A stretch of 64,000 nucleotides of DNA, taken from contig JAUPFP010000006.1 of the NCBI GenBank assembly GCA_036925085.1, positions 5,347,984-5,411,983 on the forward strand. The letters run 5' to 3'. Positions 1-10,819 of this stretch are shown here, piece by piece. The notes beneath the pieces were generated by a model that was given only the letters and a program-made list of their open reading frames with translations, had not been told where the DNA came from and ran no database searches. A program made the translations under genes and the position numbers. This DNA is from Brachycybe producta. Taxonomy: Eukaryota; Arthropoda; Diplopoda; Playtdesmida; Andrognathidae. Every line of letters starts with the position of its first letter. The stretch's first letter is position 1.

Positions 1-814
1 GGTAAATTAGTTGGTCATCTTTAATTTTTTATGTATGTTAAGTCGAAGTATTTTTTTGTATAGGGTCAATTGAAACCCTCCTACGCCTATTAATATAGTG
101 GATTTATACGAGCGCTCTTATGTACTGTATATTTCTTGTTTAAACCACTTACATTTTTTTCTTGGAAAATTGGATTAAGCCAAGCTTAGATCATTTTTTT
201 TTTCTAAAATTTTGTATTGGGTTTTCTGTTGGTCCTACTTAAGCCTGGAAGTCAAAATTTCGACTTGATTCTGTCTAATTTTACTTATTTTTTTAGCTCC
301 TATCAATTGTATGTTGATACCATTGTTGTTACCCTGAAGGTAGGCAATCACTGATAGCTTTCAAAGAATGTAATTGCAAAATACAGAGAATGCCTTGTTT
401 CCAATTGTGTAGCTTATTTGCAGCAAACTTATGTAAGACTTTCAAGGTGAATTTGAAACTAGAAGAGTAAAAGAAGCTGTTAAATATATTTTCATGTTGA
501 TATATTTAATAACCTTTTATCGAAGTTAGAAAATATTTTTTTGACCAATAAATAATGGTAATAAAATAATTTTTTTTGAATATCATGAAATTACAATAAA
601 CAGCTTCTTAATTTATGCTTATAGGTGCTGAAACAGCATAACATTTAATAATTTCATATAATATGAAAATATTAAGATGCCATAATTTATTTTAATATAA
701 TGTTTATGTTTGAAAAAAGTATTGAGCATTTATTAATTATACATGTATACTGTTTTATGAATTTAATTTTTTTAGAATTTTTCAATGACTTTAAATTATT
801 TTTGATGACAATAA
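1..814. other. AT-rich noncoding stretch; possible old MITE core
   Basis: No gene is visible. Around 455-525 there is weak similarity (an AACTAGAAGAGTAAA-like stretch followed by TTGATATATTTAA) to the interior of the TTAA-flanked MITE seen at 38.2 kb. It may be a very old copy without ends. Confidence 0.3.
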
Positions 815-1093
815 AATGGACGTGAAAATAACGTCACAGCCGGCGCCTTGTACCGCAATGCAATGTGGTACGTCATTGTGGTGACATCATTTTGACTTCA
901 TTTTTTTTTTGTAATGCTGTATGGCAACGTATGCGGTCATTAGCTGCACTAACGTAACGCGAAAATTATATAGGTGCGGTGCACGGTGGTGCCACGCACT
1001 GCTGTGATGAGGGCGCGTAACCCCAGCTTTTTGAATATCTGCACCCCCCCCCCTCCTCTTATGAAAAAAATCATGGATCCGTCACTGTGTTGT
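815..1093 (+). mobile_element. Non-autonomous DNA element fragment, hAT-like right end (copy 1)
   Basis: This segment aligns with 59160-59420. Both have CAGCCGGC(G/A)CCTTGT, then TGTGGTA(C/T)GTCAT(T/G)GTGGTGAC, then GTAATGCTGTATG, then GATGAGGGC(G/A)CGTAACC, and both close in a C-rich run followed by a GGAT(C/A)C..CACTG end. A CACTG terminus after a GGATCC-like motif is typical of hAT-type MITEs (CAGTGG..GGATCC when inverted). The left end and target duplication were not found, so the superfamily is inferred. Frames across 949-1234 are incidental. Confidence 0.55.
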
Positions 1094-2540
1094 ATAACTA
1101 TTTGTATAACATTAATAATGATTTCTAACATAAAATACGAATTTTTTTTACAAATGTCTGTCAAATATACAAGATTCTGTTTTCTTTTATTGGACTGTAG
1201 ATATTTTTACGAGTTTATAAGAAAGAAAATGTAATAGAAAATGTGTAAGAAAGTACAACTCTAATGAAGTTGACTTTCTTCAGACAAAAAAGGGTATTAT
1301 GTCTCTGGAAGTCTCCATTCTAAACACAATCTCTTAAACATTTATCACAATTTAACAACACTCTGGCTATACTGTAGTAAACATATGTATGCTATGTAAT
1401 GTATGGCTATATAGCATGCTTATGTTACTGCCAAAGTAAAAAAAAAAATTAAGTCATTCTATAGATTGACTTGTCAATCTGAAGAATTGTCAACTTCTTA
1501 GTAAATCTGCTCTTTTATTATAGCCTTATACCTAGTACACAGATGATAATTTAAAGGCATTTAAATAATAAACGTGTTCTACAGAGAGCCCTGTGAAGGG
1601 CAAACAAACAGTATGTCGAATTCAATTTATTCAGTTAATAATCTGAAAACAATGAGTTAATACTTAAATATAATAAAATAAAATATTGACAAAATATTGA
1701 TTTAGTATTTCAATTTAAAATATTAATAATTAAATCAATTTTTATTTGGTGTTCTTGTCTTTAACTGGATTCCATTATAATGCACCTAAACACATTTAAT
1801 TAGAATTCATTTAACTCATGTGTGTACAAGGTATTAGGCAATATGCATCAAACCAATTCACATAGTCTATTACATATAGATTTGCTTATTGTTTTGAACG
1901 TTTTGCTTATTATCTAAAATGGCTTGTAAATGCGAAAACTTATAGGCAGGATTTTGCAAATTGTCTATTAATTGTGCAGAATGACTGATTTTTCACTTTG
2001 ACAGTAACATGGTGGTGGAAAAAAGGACTCATTTTTGTGATCGATATCTCACATACTCATTAATAACTCGCTTAATATATTAGAACCTCGGCTTATATCA
2101 ATATCTTGCATTTTTGCTCGTTGAGGCCTTGATTTATATCGTCTTATTATATTTTAAGGGGATTTTAAGTGAGGGGGGGGGGAAGGGAAGGCTGAGGAGA
2201 CTAGCAAAATGTCTGTCATCTTATTATTTTTTCGATGGGGAAGAAGGCGTCAACCAATTCGTTTGTCCTTATTTTAACTGTTTGCATCTTTTCTTGTCTT
2301 CTTTTTCAGACATATTTATTTTGGTAACATTTTTTTATTGGTTAGATTTTGGAGCATAAGATAAGAGATAAAAAAAAAAGAGAAAGCTTGTCATATTATG
2401 AGTTGTTTCATGTCAGTATGGATTGATTTCATTTAAAATAATTTAAATCACTAATTTAGATTCCATGATTAAATTTATTGCGTGTCCAACATACAGCATG
2501 TCCTCCTAATTTATTTAAATTTAAATGAACCGGTTTTTTT
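1094..2540. other. No gene seen; AT-rich
   Basis: Only short A/T runs, and a G-run at 2172-2182 inside a purine-rich patch. Frames in this stretch lack coding character. Confidence 0.5.
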
Positions 2541-2698
2541 CTCATGGTATGTTGCGCTCTCCCGATCCAAGAACCCAAACAATATTAAGGTGCTTATAAA
2601 AAATGCAAGCGGTCAAGGCAAATTACTTCACGACAACCGGACATTCACACAAAATTAAACTAGATGCTCCCGTCATTTATGACGGGTTACCCCACTAG
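2541..2698 (+). mobile_element. Helitron 3' fragment with helicase C-terminus
   Basis: Bases 2548-2658 read without interruption as YVALSRSKNPNNIKVLIKNA and a further 16 residues to a TAA stop. This is the motif VI region and C-terminal tail of a Pif1-type helicase as found in Helitron Rep/Hel proteins. It is followed by an 18-nt perfect palindrome at 2669-2686 (CCCGTCATTTATGACGGG) and then CTAG at 2695-2698, which is the classic Helitron 3' end: a hairpin about 10-12 nt before CTRR, with T following. The rest of the element is missing. Rolling-circle transposition is known for the family; here it is only a dead tail. Confidence 0.8.
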
Positions 2699-3018
2699 TT
2701 GAAAATAAATGGGCATAGATTCTACATAGAAGAATATACTGTATTTCGACACTTCTATCGGAATAAATAGTGCCGTGTAATAAGCCTCATTGTTTGTTTC
2801 TGAGAAATATGATTACTCTGAAAATGTGGTTTAGGATTTTTTCAGAACTTGGTTAGGAAACGTTAGCAGTTCATAAGTTTTTTTACAGTTGGCCATTGGT
2901 ACCCAGTCATCTGACAATAAAATTTGCTTCCTGAGGATGTTGTGCATGAGGAAAACTTATGATTTTGGGAGGAGGTTCATGGGTGCACCATTCGGACAAT
3001 GCATACATACTAATGTTA
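2699..3018. other. No feature seen
   Basis: AT-rich spacer between the Helitron tail and the next MITE. An open frame here (2889-3158) runs into the MITE and has no recognisable similarity. Confidence 0.5.
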
Positions 3019-3217
3019 CCTACAGGCAAATGTACCCAGTGCTAACTTTTCGTTTGCCCCGCCTTTTTATAAGCATTAGATCAAATATCAACCAATTAGA
3101 AATTGAAAAGAGCGGGGCATGTGGCTCAAGAACAAGTAACAAACCAATTAGAAATTGATGACGCTCACAAAAGGGCGGAACAAATGAAAAGTTAGTGCTG
3201 GGCACATTTGCCTGTTA
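3019..3217. mobile_element. Short TIR element, CAGGCAAATGTGCCCAG family (copy 1)
   Basis: The terminal inverted repeats pair ACAGGCAAATGTACCCAG.. at the left with ..CTGGGCACATTTGCCTGT at the right, over about 30 bp. The interior carries a direct repeat CCAATTAGAAATTGA. A related copy sits at 19421-19566 inside a Helitron tail. There is no coding capacity, so this is a MITE. Confidence 0.7.
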
Positions 3218-3274
3218 TAGTAGGTATTAAAATGTTATATTGAAAATTTATTAATTTTTTGCTACTTTATTACA

Positions 3275-3335
3275 ATTAGTCCTTCTGCCACAGGACCTCT
3301 CGGCTGCTTGCAGAGTAATTATTAAAATTTAAATG
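3275..3335 (+). mobile_element. LINE 3' UTR remnant
   Basis: The motif CTTCTGCCACAGGACCTCTC..GGCTGCTTGCAGAGTAATTA matches the 3' UTR downstream of the CR1/L2-like LINE at 18.06-18.19 kb and the remnants at 8.96 and 53.8 kb. Only the last ~60 bp are present, as expected for severe 5' truncation. Confidence 0.6.
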
Positions 3336-4155
3336 TTTTTTTTTCTTCTTCTGAAATTCGAAATAACTTTAGTTCTATTCCATTGTTAATTTTCATTTGC
3401 ATGTTTTAAAGCTACTATAGGTAGGCCTACTATTATTTGTAAAACATGTCATAAGAAATCGAAACAATGGCTTTTTTTTTGTATTCGAAATTTGTTTTAT
3501 GCATTTGTTATATGCATATAACTGACAGTACGTCACATTTTATTGCCTGTTGTTTAAAATAGTTGAAATCTATTATATCTTTATATAAAAACCTTTAGTT
3601 GGAATGCATTTTTAATATATTTTTTGTGTATAGAGACATTTTTATTAGTTTTTTTTTTCACTATTCATTTTACTGTTATAATTTGTCTGGTTTTCTAATG
3701 AAAATCTTTTTTTTTTTTCCTTTTTGAAAAGAAGATTAATGATTTCTTTCAGAAAAGAAAAAAAGAAGTTGAAGAAAAAAAAGTATGAAAACGCAGTTTC
3801 TCATAAATAGAAAATTTGGTGCAATGAATTGGTTTTCAAGCAGAGATAGAAACAGGTTTTTTTTATTATTATTAAATAGAAGATTGCTACAGATAAAGTC
3901 AATATTAATCGACTTTTGCTGTAATTGGTTTGTTTGTGTCAGTGTAATTTGTTTTGCATACACTGTAACGTCAAGGAAACTTGTTCAGAAGTTGTTGGTC
4001 TTTATGGCCCAAATTCAAGGAGGTTTATTTATTTGATTCTTGAATTTTCAACTCAAACCTTTTGAATGGCGTTATTAATAACAGGAACATACTCTTCTTT
4101 TTGTTTAGAGCTTTGTTTAGCCACGATTTAGTTGTATATAGAAATGCTTTTATTT
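3336..4155. other. No gene seen; AT-rich
   Basis: T-rich and A-rich runs only. Two overlapping frames at 3736-4036 on opposite strands are low complexity (F/L/N/K rich) and look like chance frames. Confidence 0.5.
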
Positions 4156-4343
4156 AAGAGGCTAAATCGCAAAATTACTTCGAAAAATCTCCACAAAGAG
4201 CGCTAGCATCGTGTTGAGCCAATATACCGGATGTTAAAGAAAAAAATCTTAATTTTTAAAATACACAGTGGCGGTAATATGTTTATTTTTCATATTTAAA
4301 GTTGTCCAGTTTTGATGGTTCAAAGTGCAATGTGTGAACAAAT
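4156..4343 (+). mobile_element. Half copy of AGAGGCTAC fold-back MITE
   Basis: It starts TTAAGAGGCTAAATCGCAAA and follows the left arm of the 22.1 and 48.4 kb elements (CTCCACAAAGAGCGCTAGCATC, later GTTGTCCAGTTTTGATGG), then stops at about 4343. The right arm is missing. Confidence 0.75.
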
Positions 4344-4360
4344 TGAGGTAAAATAGTATT

Positions 4361-4516
4361 AGGTTAAATGTTTTAGATGAAAATCTATTAGGAGAACTTC
4401 TTTTAGGTGAATGTTCGTTAGGTGAAAAGGTTTAGGTGAAAAAACATTTAGAGTATTTGGTTTAGGTGTAATTGTTTAGGTGAATGGTCTTTTAGGTGAA
4501 CAAATTTAGGTGAAGT
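4361..4516 (+). repeat. Degenerate TTTAGGTGAA minisatellite
   Basis: TTTAGGTGAA or a close variant recurs about nine times at irregular 12-25 bp spacing, separated by T/A-rich linkers (AACATTTAG.., GTTCGTTAGGTGAAAAGG). It begins just after the truncated MITE at 4343. Confidence 0.75.
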
Positions 4517-5253
4517 GTCCTAGAACCATGGTGTTCACCATAGCCACATCACAATTGCATCATTGTATCTGGACCCTATTATTCTATCATGAATGCAAAA
4601 ATAGAACTCGGTTCTATTCGCTACAATAATGACACAGAATGTGTTGCTGTGTAGTGTTGTACTACATTTTGCAGCAATTTATTGAGTAGTGTGACCTCAG
4701 CTGAAGTTTGTGTTGTGCACGTTTGTGTAGAAATAAGTAACGTTCATATGAAACAAATAGTGGATTGAATAAATAGATTAAAGTAGACTTTTATCATTAA
4801 TGTGAGACCAAATGCTTTAATCGACTGTTCACTTTAATTGTAATTGGTGAAGAGGTCATGAGATACGTTTCCAAATGTAAGCATGTGGAAAACCACAGAA
4901 ATAACAAAACTAACAATCTCTGTTGGTATTGATGACACTGATACCATAAGAAGGCTTGTCAGTAGTAATAGTAGTTTACAGACACCCAGTTGCAAGACAT
5001 ACTTGTACAGTATGTTGTTTTTTTCCCACCAAATGCAATACAAATAAATTTTAACGGAAAAAAGAAAAGTGTTTGCAGAGCTTTCATTTTTAGAAGCCAC
5101 TAAGAAATTAAACGTTTTGTTAAATACACAGTGTGTTAAGAAATCATATTGATTTTTTTCTCCAGTTATTGTTTTTTGTTTAGCTTATTTTTTGTTGGTA
5201 ATTTAGCCACTTATTATCCGAAATTTCTGTTTAAATTTCAAATTGCCCAATAG
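4517..5253. other. No gene seen
   Basis: Ordinary AT-rich sequence. The minus frame at 4834-5100 shows no family resemblance. Confidence 0.45.
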
Positions 5254-5666
5254 ATGGCCACGGAGCTTCAATTGCAACGAATGTGGGACATGGCGGTCGA
5301 ACGGAGGCAGCTATACCGGCTTGTTCCAGCAGTCACACACAGTGTCGGACTTGTTTCTGGGAAGCTGTTGCAGTTGCTGATGGGACACGGGCTTTTCCAA
5401 GCATATTTCTTACAATTTAAACTGTGTGAACAACAAGATTGTAATTATACCAGCGGCCCTGACAACAATGGGCATTTGTGGCTTCTAGAAAAGGGAAATG
5501 TGTTGAACGACACTAGGTTGAGAGCTGAGTTATGCAGTTTTGCAGCTACAGTGGTGTATAAACACATTGTCGACGATACGAATGGCTGATAGCTCACATA
5601 GTGCGAGACCCAAATAACGAGGTGGACCAGGCCTAAAGGCTATAGGCGGGTGGGCCTTTCAAACCC
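5254..5666 (+). mobile_element. R1/LOA-like non-LTR retrotransposon, C-terminal fragment
   Basis: A 111-codon frame contains LSGKLLQLLTGHG-like sequence (residues ~36-46, here GKLLQLLMGHGLFQAYFLQF). This is the conserved region after the RNase H/RT domains of R1, LOA and Ingi group non-LTR elements, where HxxQLLTGHG..F..YL is followed by a CCHC-like finger. Two cysteines remain (CEQQDC) but the histidine part of the finger is not intact. The end of the frame (LRAELCSFAATVVYKHIV) matches the usual helical tail. Downstream, GTGGACCAGGCCTAAAGGC..GTGGGCCTTTCAAAC is shared with 9240-9285, marking the 3' UTR. No RT or endonuclease is present, so the copy is inactive. Confidence 0.7.
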
Positions 5667-5894
5667 TTCAGAAAAAAATGAAGAACAATAAACAAATGGT
5701 TAAATACAATGATACAAATACAAAAACATGCCATCAAGAGCTCTACCAATCATCTGCCAATCAAGAGCTCTACTATGGAACCAGCAACAGAAATTAATCG
5801 TTACTATTGCCTTGTAGAAACATGAATTTGTGGAAACGAGGTATAGAAAATCAAAATTGAGTTATTTATTTGTAACTACATTTTTTTATAGTAG

Positions 5895-5985
5895 TTGAAA
5901 CTGCCATTAGATTAACTTATAAAGTCAGTCACTGGCATTGGCTGCCAGTGACTGACTTTATAAGTTAATCTGATGGCAGTTTCAA
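5895..5985 (+). repeat. 43-bp snap-back hairpin
   Basis: Left arm 5895-5937 and right arm 5943-5985 pair over 43 positions with one exception (T opposite G, a wobble pair in + strand RNA). The loop is 5 nt (TTGGC). There are no flanking terminal repeats, target duplication or similarity to other elements in the window. Such an arm length with a minimal loop fits a fold-back mutation or, if transcribed, a hairpin RNA; there is no evidence of transcription. Confidence 0.9.
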
Positions 5986-7089
5986 GATGCTTACTGGAAA
6001 AAGGATGATGTTCAAACCAAACCGTTGATTTTCATCAACAATAATCACATTTGCTTAAATGTAAAGTAAAGCTCCATTTTTTTAAATGTTTTTTTTTGTT
6101 AAGAAAAAACAATGGAGTAAACGCCTTCATTCATCCTCGCATGCGCTAATAAGAGTTTTTTATGCCTTTATTTTTTTCACTAAAATGAACTTTTTTAAAA
6201 CTTGGACAATGTTTTGGAATGTAGTAGTGCAATATTCTTTAGATGGTTAAATTGGATGTTGGTGTGTCAGTTGTCTTTTTTTTTACGTTTCTTTGTTTGT
6301 TTACAAAGAAAGAGGTTGTTGTTTAATGATGCAAGTCATTTTGATCTTGATTTATTTCAAAGGTTCTTTTTCTTTCCAGTATTCATTTAAATCAGAGTGG
6401 GCGGAAATTACTGCCTTGTTTTTCTGGGGTACATTCAAATCAATTTCAAACATATAGCCTACAGAATTGAAATCTACTTTTGTAATATTGCTTCTTTGCT
6501 TTGCTTGCTTGCTTGCACGCATTTTTGTACATTAATTAAAATATGTTTGATTGTTGACTATATTATACATCTTTCTAACAGAAGTTAAAAACAGTCTTTG
6601 TTTTTTCAGGCGATGGGGCGCGTTTTGATTAAAATCCAATTTAATGTTTATAAATACAAGTAGTCATTTGTAAAACATATTAGTTAAAACTTTATTGCCT
6701 GTAACTATACAAACAATGTTTTTTTTAAAAAGTGCTCAATTTCTGTCTAAAATGTAATTATGTTGTCAAGTTACCACCATTTTGGAATATTTACTGTGTT
6801 CAGACTGCAACTAACATTGGATATTGGCATTAGTAAATTCGGCATTCATGCAGTATTGAAGCCATTACTGTGTACAGACCGCCACTTTCAATTTGGTTTT
6901 CAGGATAAGTTGTTAGTTAGAGCGATATTGGTGAAAATAAAACACAAACATTTATATTTATGTACATTGTCATTGGTAAATTTCAGTTTATTCAGTTTTT
7001 AGCTGAAGCAACTTAACTGAATTTGTTTGCAAAGCATGATGGTAAGGTGCCCTTAGCTTAATCCAGTTATGAATACACCTCAGGAGGTG
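5986..7089. other. No gene seen
   Basis: AT-rich DNA with several short F/L/C-rich frames (6202-7002) that show no conserved motif. A GC-rich blip TGGGGCGCGTTTTG lies near 6614. Confidence 0.45.
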
Positions 7090-7410
7090 GACTAGCTATT
7101 TCAGAATTGAATTGACTGTGATGTTTGACTGTGGGTTACTCAGTGATCTACACTTTTTTCACATTCTGGGAGGCCGCGTCCTCCCCCTCGACCTCTTGCA
7201 ACAAGCTTAATTTAACGTAGGTCACGCAGTGACCTACACTTTATAACTTATTTATATCAGTGGTTAGGTATGGTTACCTTAAATTAAGCTTGTTGCAGGG
7301 GGTATGGGGTCTCGCAGCCCCCAAAATGTAAAAAAGTGTAGGTCAATGAATGACCCACAGTTCATATCTGAAAGTGTAAGTCACCTAGTGACCTACGATT
7401 AGTCTGTCCC
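7090..7410. repeat. Repeat with AGGTCA-n5-TGACCT palindromes (locus 1)
   Basis: A perfect 21-bp palindrome-type unit GTAGGTCACGCAGTGACCTAC lies at 7217-7237. Variants are at 7130-7150, 7338-7358 and 7376-7396. The interior has an inverted pair, TTGCAACAAGCTTAATTTAA with TTAAATTAAGCTTGTTGCA, and a motif (CCCCCTGCAACAAGCTTAATTT type) also found inside the hAT element at 31.8 kb. Probably a fold-back DNA element; the ends were not resolved. Confidence 0.65.
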
Positions 7411-8179
7411 GTGCCAGTCTGAACAAAGTTATTGATTCCCATACGTTGTTAGCATTTATAATATTAATAGTTTTATAATCTTTCTTTATTAATCATTTGT
7501 TAAAGAATTGAAATATTTTTTATAGAGAAGATGGATTGGAATGTTAGGTGTATTACTTTCTCTTTCTAATCTTATTTTCTTGGCATACATGTACTTGGCT
7601 TTTGTTGATATGCGAAGTATTTATCCTTTTTTAGATAGTTTCCTATTGTTATAAACAATATGACAAGATGTGTTTACAAGATAGCTCGGAACTGTGACTC
7701 AGTCAATCTAGGTTTAACTTAACATTTCTGTGTGCAGTAAAGGGTCACTGGATCGGTATGTAAGATGCCTCAGTATAGTTTTTTTTTTGGGGGGGGGATG
7801 GGGTAGAAGCTTTCTTTATTGAGACAGAGACACTTTGAACACCTTTCTAACAACATCAGCACTTACAGAATGTAAATGTCTATTTAGCCAATTATGTTCA
7901 ACCCAGGAAACGTCAATAATAATTATGCTAATGCTGCCTACATATAGCCAAGACTTTACCCATTAATACCTAACTTTAGTGAGATTACAGTTTATTGTAA
8001 GAAAGTATGCGATTCAATAAGAAAAATCAAAGTGCAGGTTTGGGCAGTTTAGTGTAGCTTGGCAAGAAAACATTTTCAAAATGATGCACATCTTGTTTCT
8101 TCTACTTAGTGTAGCATAGCTACAGAGGAAAATGAGAGTTAATAATTAATTAAGGCTATGCTAGATGCTAGTTTGACAT
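7411..8179. other. No gene seen
   Basis: AT-rich. A T-run plus G-run sits at 7780-7798. Nothing else stands out. Confidence 0.45.
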
Positions 8180-8545
8180 CAGAATTATTATCCTATAATT
8201 GGGTTCTCAAAATTTACCCAACAATTGCCAAAATGATTTTTAAAATTTAAAAAAGAGTCATAAATATAATTTAAAAAAATTAAAAATCAATTAACTTCAT
8301 ATAAATAGATGTGCCACCAAATAACAGACATTGGCAATAAAAAAAAGTATACACTCCTCTACTGGAATTTTGATGTTGTCACCTCACATTACTTTTAATT
8401 CTATATTCAAATACATGTACTCTCTATTTACATGGCTCTTGAGTTGATTGGGAGTTTCTATTGAGTTGAATATGGAATACATGTATTTGATCAAGGAATT
8501 ATGGAAATGTGAGGTGACAACCTTTACCACTAAATTGAAGGGTAT
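8180..8545. repeat. Interspersed repeat X, copy 1 (GTGAGGTGACAACC)
   Basis: It aligns with 12365-12735: GATGTGCCACCAAATAACAG / GATGCGCCACCAAACAACGG, then ACTCCTCTACT, then TTGAATATGGAATACATGTA, then ATGTGAGGTGACAACCTTT. Within the copy, GTTGTCACCTCACATTACTT and AATGTGAGGTGACAACCTTT form an inverted pair about 165 bp apart, which suggests a fold-back MITE. There is no coding capacity. Confidence 0.65.
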
Positions 8546-8959
8546 ACTTTTATAACACTCCCTAATTCGCACGGCCCTCTGAAACACTCTTGAGTTGTCA
8601 TTTGAACGTGTCTTAGTAGAATGTTGATTCCTGAGTCTTTCGCTCTATGGCCGCTCTGTTGCTACTCAAGTATCAGGGACACTAGCATCGGTACCTCAGG
8701 AGTCCAGATGTAGAAAGAGAAGCTGATGTCCAAACTTACAGTTGGTCGTCATCCAATATCGTTCGTCTAGATCGCATAGGGTTGGTGATGGCCGAAAATC
8801 AAAGTCCCACTTCTCCGTTTTTAGAAATATAAAATGACGTTGTTTGGTAACTCATGAAAAGTCACTTCATTCGTAAGTGTGTAAGTTGTGGACGGAAACA
8901 TGAAAATAACCTTTAATATATAAATCCCCTAGCTTAATTTAGATGTTATACATGTATTT
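8546..8959. other. No gene seen; mixed-composition spacer
   Basis: Slightly GC-richer than its neighbours (8600-8800) and unmatched to other segments of the window. It could be part of an unrecognised repeat or a noncoding exon. Confidence 0.3.
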
Positions 8960-9050
8960 TTGAGTTTGAGTTTGAAAAAAATTACTCTGTAAGCAGCCAA
9001 GAAGGCCTGCATCAGAGGCAAGAAGAGTCCAATTGCAGCATGCAAAATAA
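8960..9050 (-). mobile_element. LINE 3' UTR remnant, minus strand
   Basis: The reverse complement reads GCATGCTGCAATTGGACTCT..GGCCTTCTTGGCTGCTTACAGAGTAATTT, which matches the 18.06-18.19 kb LINE tail and the 53.77 kb remnant. A short tail-like A/T sequence follows. 5'-truncated. Confidence 0.65.
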
Positions 9051-9109
9051 ATTATTAAAACTTTTTAACAAGTAAAATATATATTCAGGATGCAGCTGAA
9101 ATAATGCAT

Positions 9110-9290
9110 TTTTCAGAAAATTAAGAGCCTAGATCCAAGCTATGCAGTTTTTTTGCAGCAAAAGTAGCGTATGAGCATAAGGAAGATATGACACAAGTGG
9201 CTGATAAGCCCACATTGCAAGGGACTTAAATAACTAAGTAGGTGGACCAGACCTAAAGCATGTATGTAGGTGAGTGGGCCTTTGAAACTT
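9110..9290 (+). mobile_element. R1/LOA-like LINE tail (second copy)
   Basis: It parallels 5530-5666: TTATGCAGTTTTGCAGC-like stretch, a stop-containing GGCTGATA(G/A)C..CACAT, then GTGGACCAGACCTAAAGC and GTGAGTGGGCCTTTGAAAC. Only the extreme C-terminal codons and 3' UTR remain. Confidence 0.65.
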
Positions 9291-9344
9291 ATTACTGCTT
9301 ACAGTCAAGTCTTATGTCTGTATTTTACACACCTTGATCATTGC

Positions 9345-9866
9345 ATCTCGGCTGGAAGATTGGCACACAGATAGGGGCAAGTCCCAAAAAGCTTGGAAAA
9401 GCACAAGGATTCAAGAATTTTAAAAATACGAGCAAATGAGTCAAAAGCCAAAAGTCAAAAGTCAAAAAATATTTAAATGCTCTAAAAGCTCTAAAGATGC
9501 CACAGGAGCACTCAACTGGTCCCAGAAGTCTTCCTTTTCTTGTCTCTCTTTTTTGAGTTTACCTTATACCCACGCAGTGGCGCTGGGAATCGCCCCCCTC
9601 CCTATGAAATTATCCTGCGGGCATGGTAGCACAATTCAAAAAACGCCTTTTGGGGGAAATGAGTTTAAAGTTAAGAGAAGATCCATGGCTTACTTTGCTG
9701 AGCTTTTCAAGTGCAAAAACCGTTTTAATTATTCACAATATCGGTTTATTCGGCTTCTCTGTAATAGATTGAGATAGAAAAAAATGCAATTTTAAACTCA
9801 TTTACCCCCCCCCCCCCCCCCCCCCAAAAAAAGTGTTTTTTAGTTGTGCCAATCTTTCAGCCGAGG
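9345..9866. mobile_element. TIR element with CTCGGCTGAAAGATTGGCACA ends
   Basis: The left end CTCGGCTGGAAGATTGGCAC (9347-) is inverted at 9845-9865 with one mismatch. A second, internal inverted pair, GCACAATTCAAAAAACGC..AAATGAGTTTAAAG and its reverse before 9845, gives a nested fold-back. A C-run of 21 lies at 9805-9825. The 113-codon frame at 9436-9777 shows no transposase motif. Confidence 0.65.
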
Positions 9867-10117
9867 TGAAACATGCCATAAATACATGCCATTGAGATAA
9901 TACAAAAAAGTTTTTATTTTGTATTTGTATTTGTAGTGCCAGGACTTTTAGGCACACGCTGTATAATATGTATTTACAAGCAACAAATTTGAAATTATTT
10001 GTTTTGCTCTTATTTATTTTGCAGGTAGGCCTATAGAACTTTTTAGTTGTTTGCACTTTTTGTTCATTGTTTGCAAATATAAAAGGGCAAATTATTTGTT
10101 TAAGCGAATCTAGCTAT
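9867..10117. other. No feature seen
   Basis: AT-rich spacer between the TIR element and the LTR. Confidence 0.4.
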
Positions 10118-10819
10118 TCAGATATATCGGCTGTTTAGAATACGGCTAGCCTCTTGTCTGTAAAAGTGGACAGGAGTATCGGGCAATCAGGCAATTTTTT
10201 CGAGGAACAACGGATGAGGAACGGAATTTTTCATAATGATTATTGCGATTTCAACTTTTCAAGATGAAATGCGATAATTGTTTAGCGATAGGTGATTGAT
10301 GATTCCCTGATGAGGATGAAGATTCAACAGAGAGGCGGTCACTGCAATCATCTGAAGAATCGCCTCATCGCAATGGGGCCATTTACCTCCTTGCCCTTTA
10401 CCTCGTTGCCCTTTGGTGCCTCCGATGTTTGCATAGAATTAAACACAGTAAGACAACGAAGTTTCTTATTATACACTTTTATTCATCTTTAGTGAAGAAA
10501 CCGAAGAACCACAAAGATGAACGTTGGTTTAAAGAAGAGTCCACGGGTTCATATTTGTGACGGATATAAAATCAATATAATAAAAGGGTGTACATGTTTG
10601 AGAAACAGAATGGACACTGAACAAAGGAAAACGCGGCGCTTTTATAGGCTTGGGACTGTGCACACCCATGAGGTGCAAGCAGGCCCAAGTGATCACGCTC
10701 CGAGAGGTATCCCTCCTCTCTAATAGGTTCATATGTGCAGGCAGGGAGGGAAGGACAGTGATGAGTCGGACACCCCCAGGCTAGCATTCTTGGTGAATCA
10801 CGATATACAGGGTGTTACA
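10118..10819 (-). mobile_element. Solo LTR (family TGTAACAC), minus strand
   Basis: Read on the minus strand it starts TGTAACACCCTGTATATCGTG (from 10819). It has a TATA box near 10646 (CTATAAAAG in minus sense), an AATAAA-type signal in the ATGAATAAAAG context around 10477, and the downstream GGAGGCACCAAAGGGCAACG segment homologous to GGCACCATAGGATCAAGGAG in the 33 kb copy. CTAT follows 10819, and a CTAT at 10114-10117 could be the matching 4-bp duplication, but the 3' end is eroded, so that boundary is tentative. No internal gag-pol domain. Confidence 0.65.
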
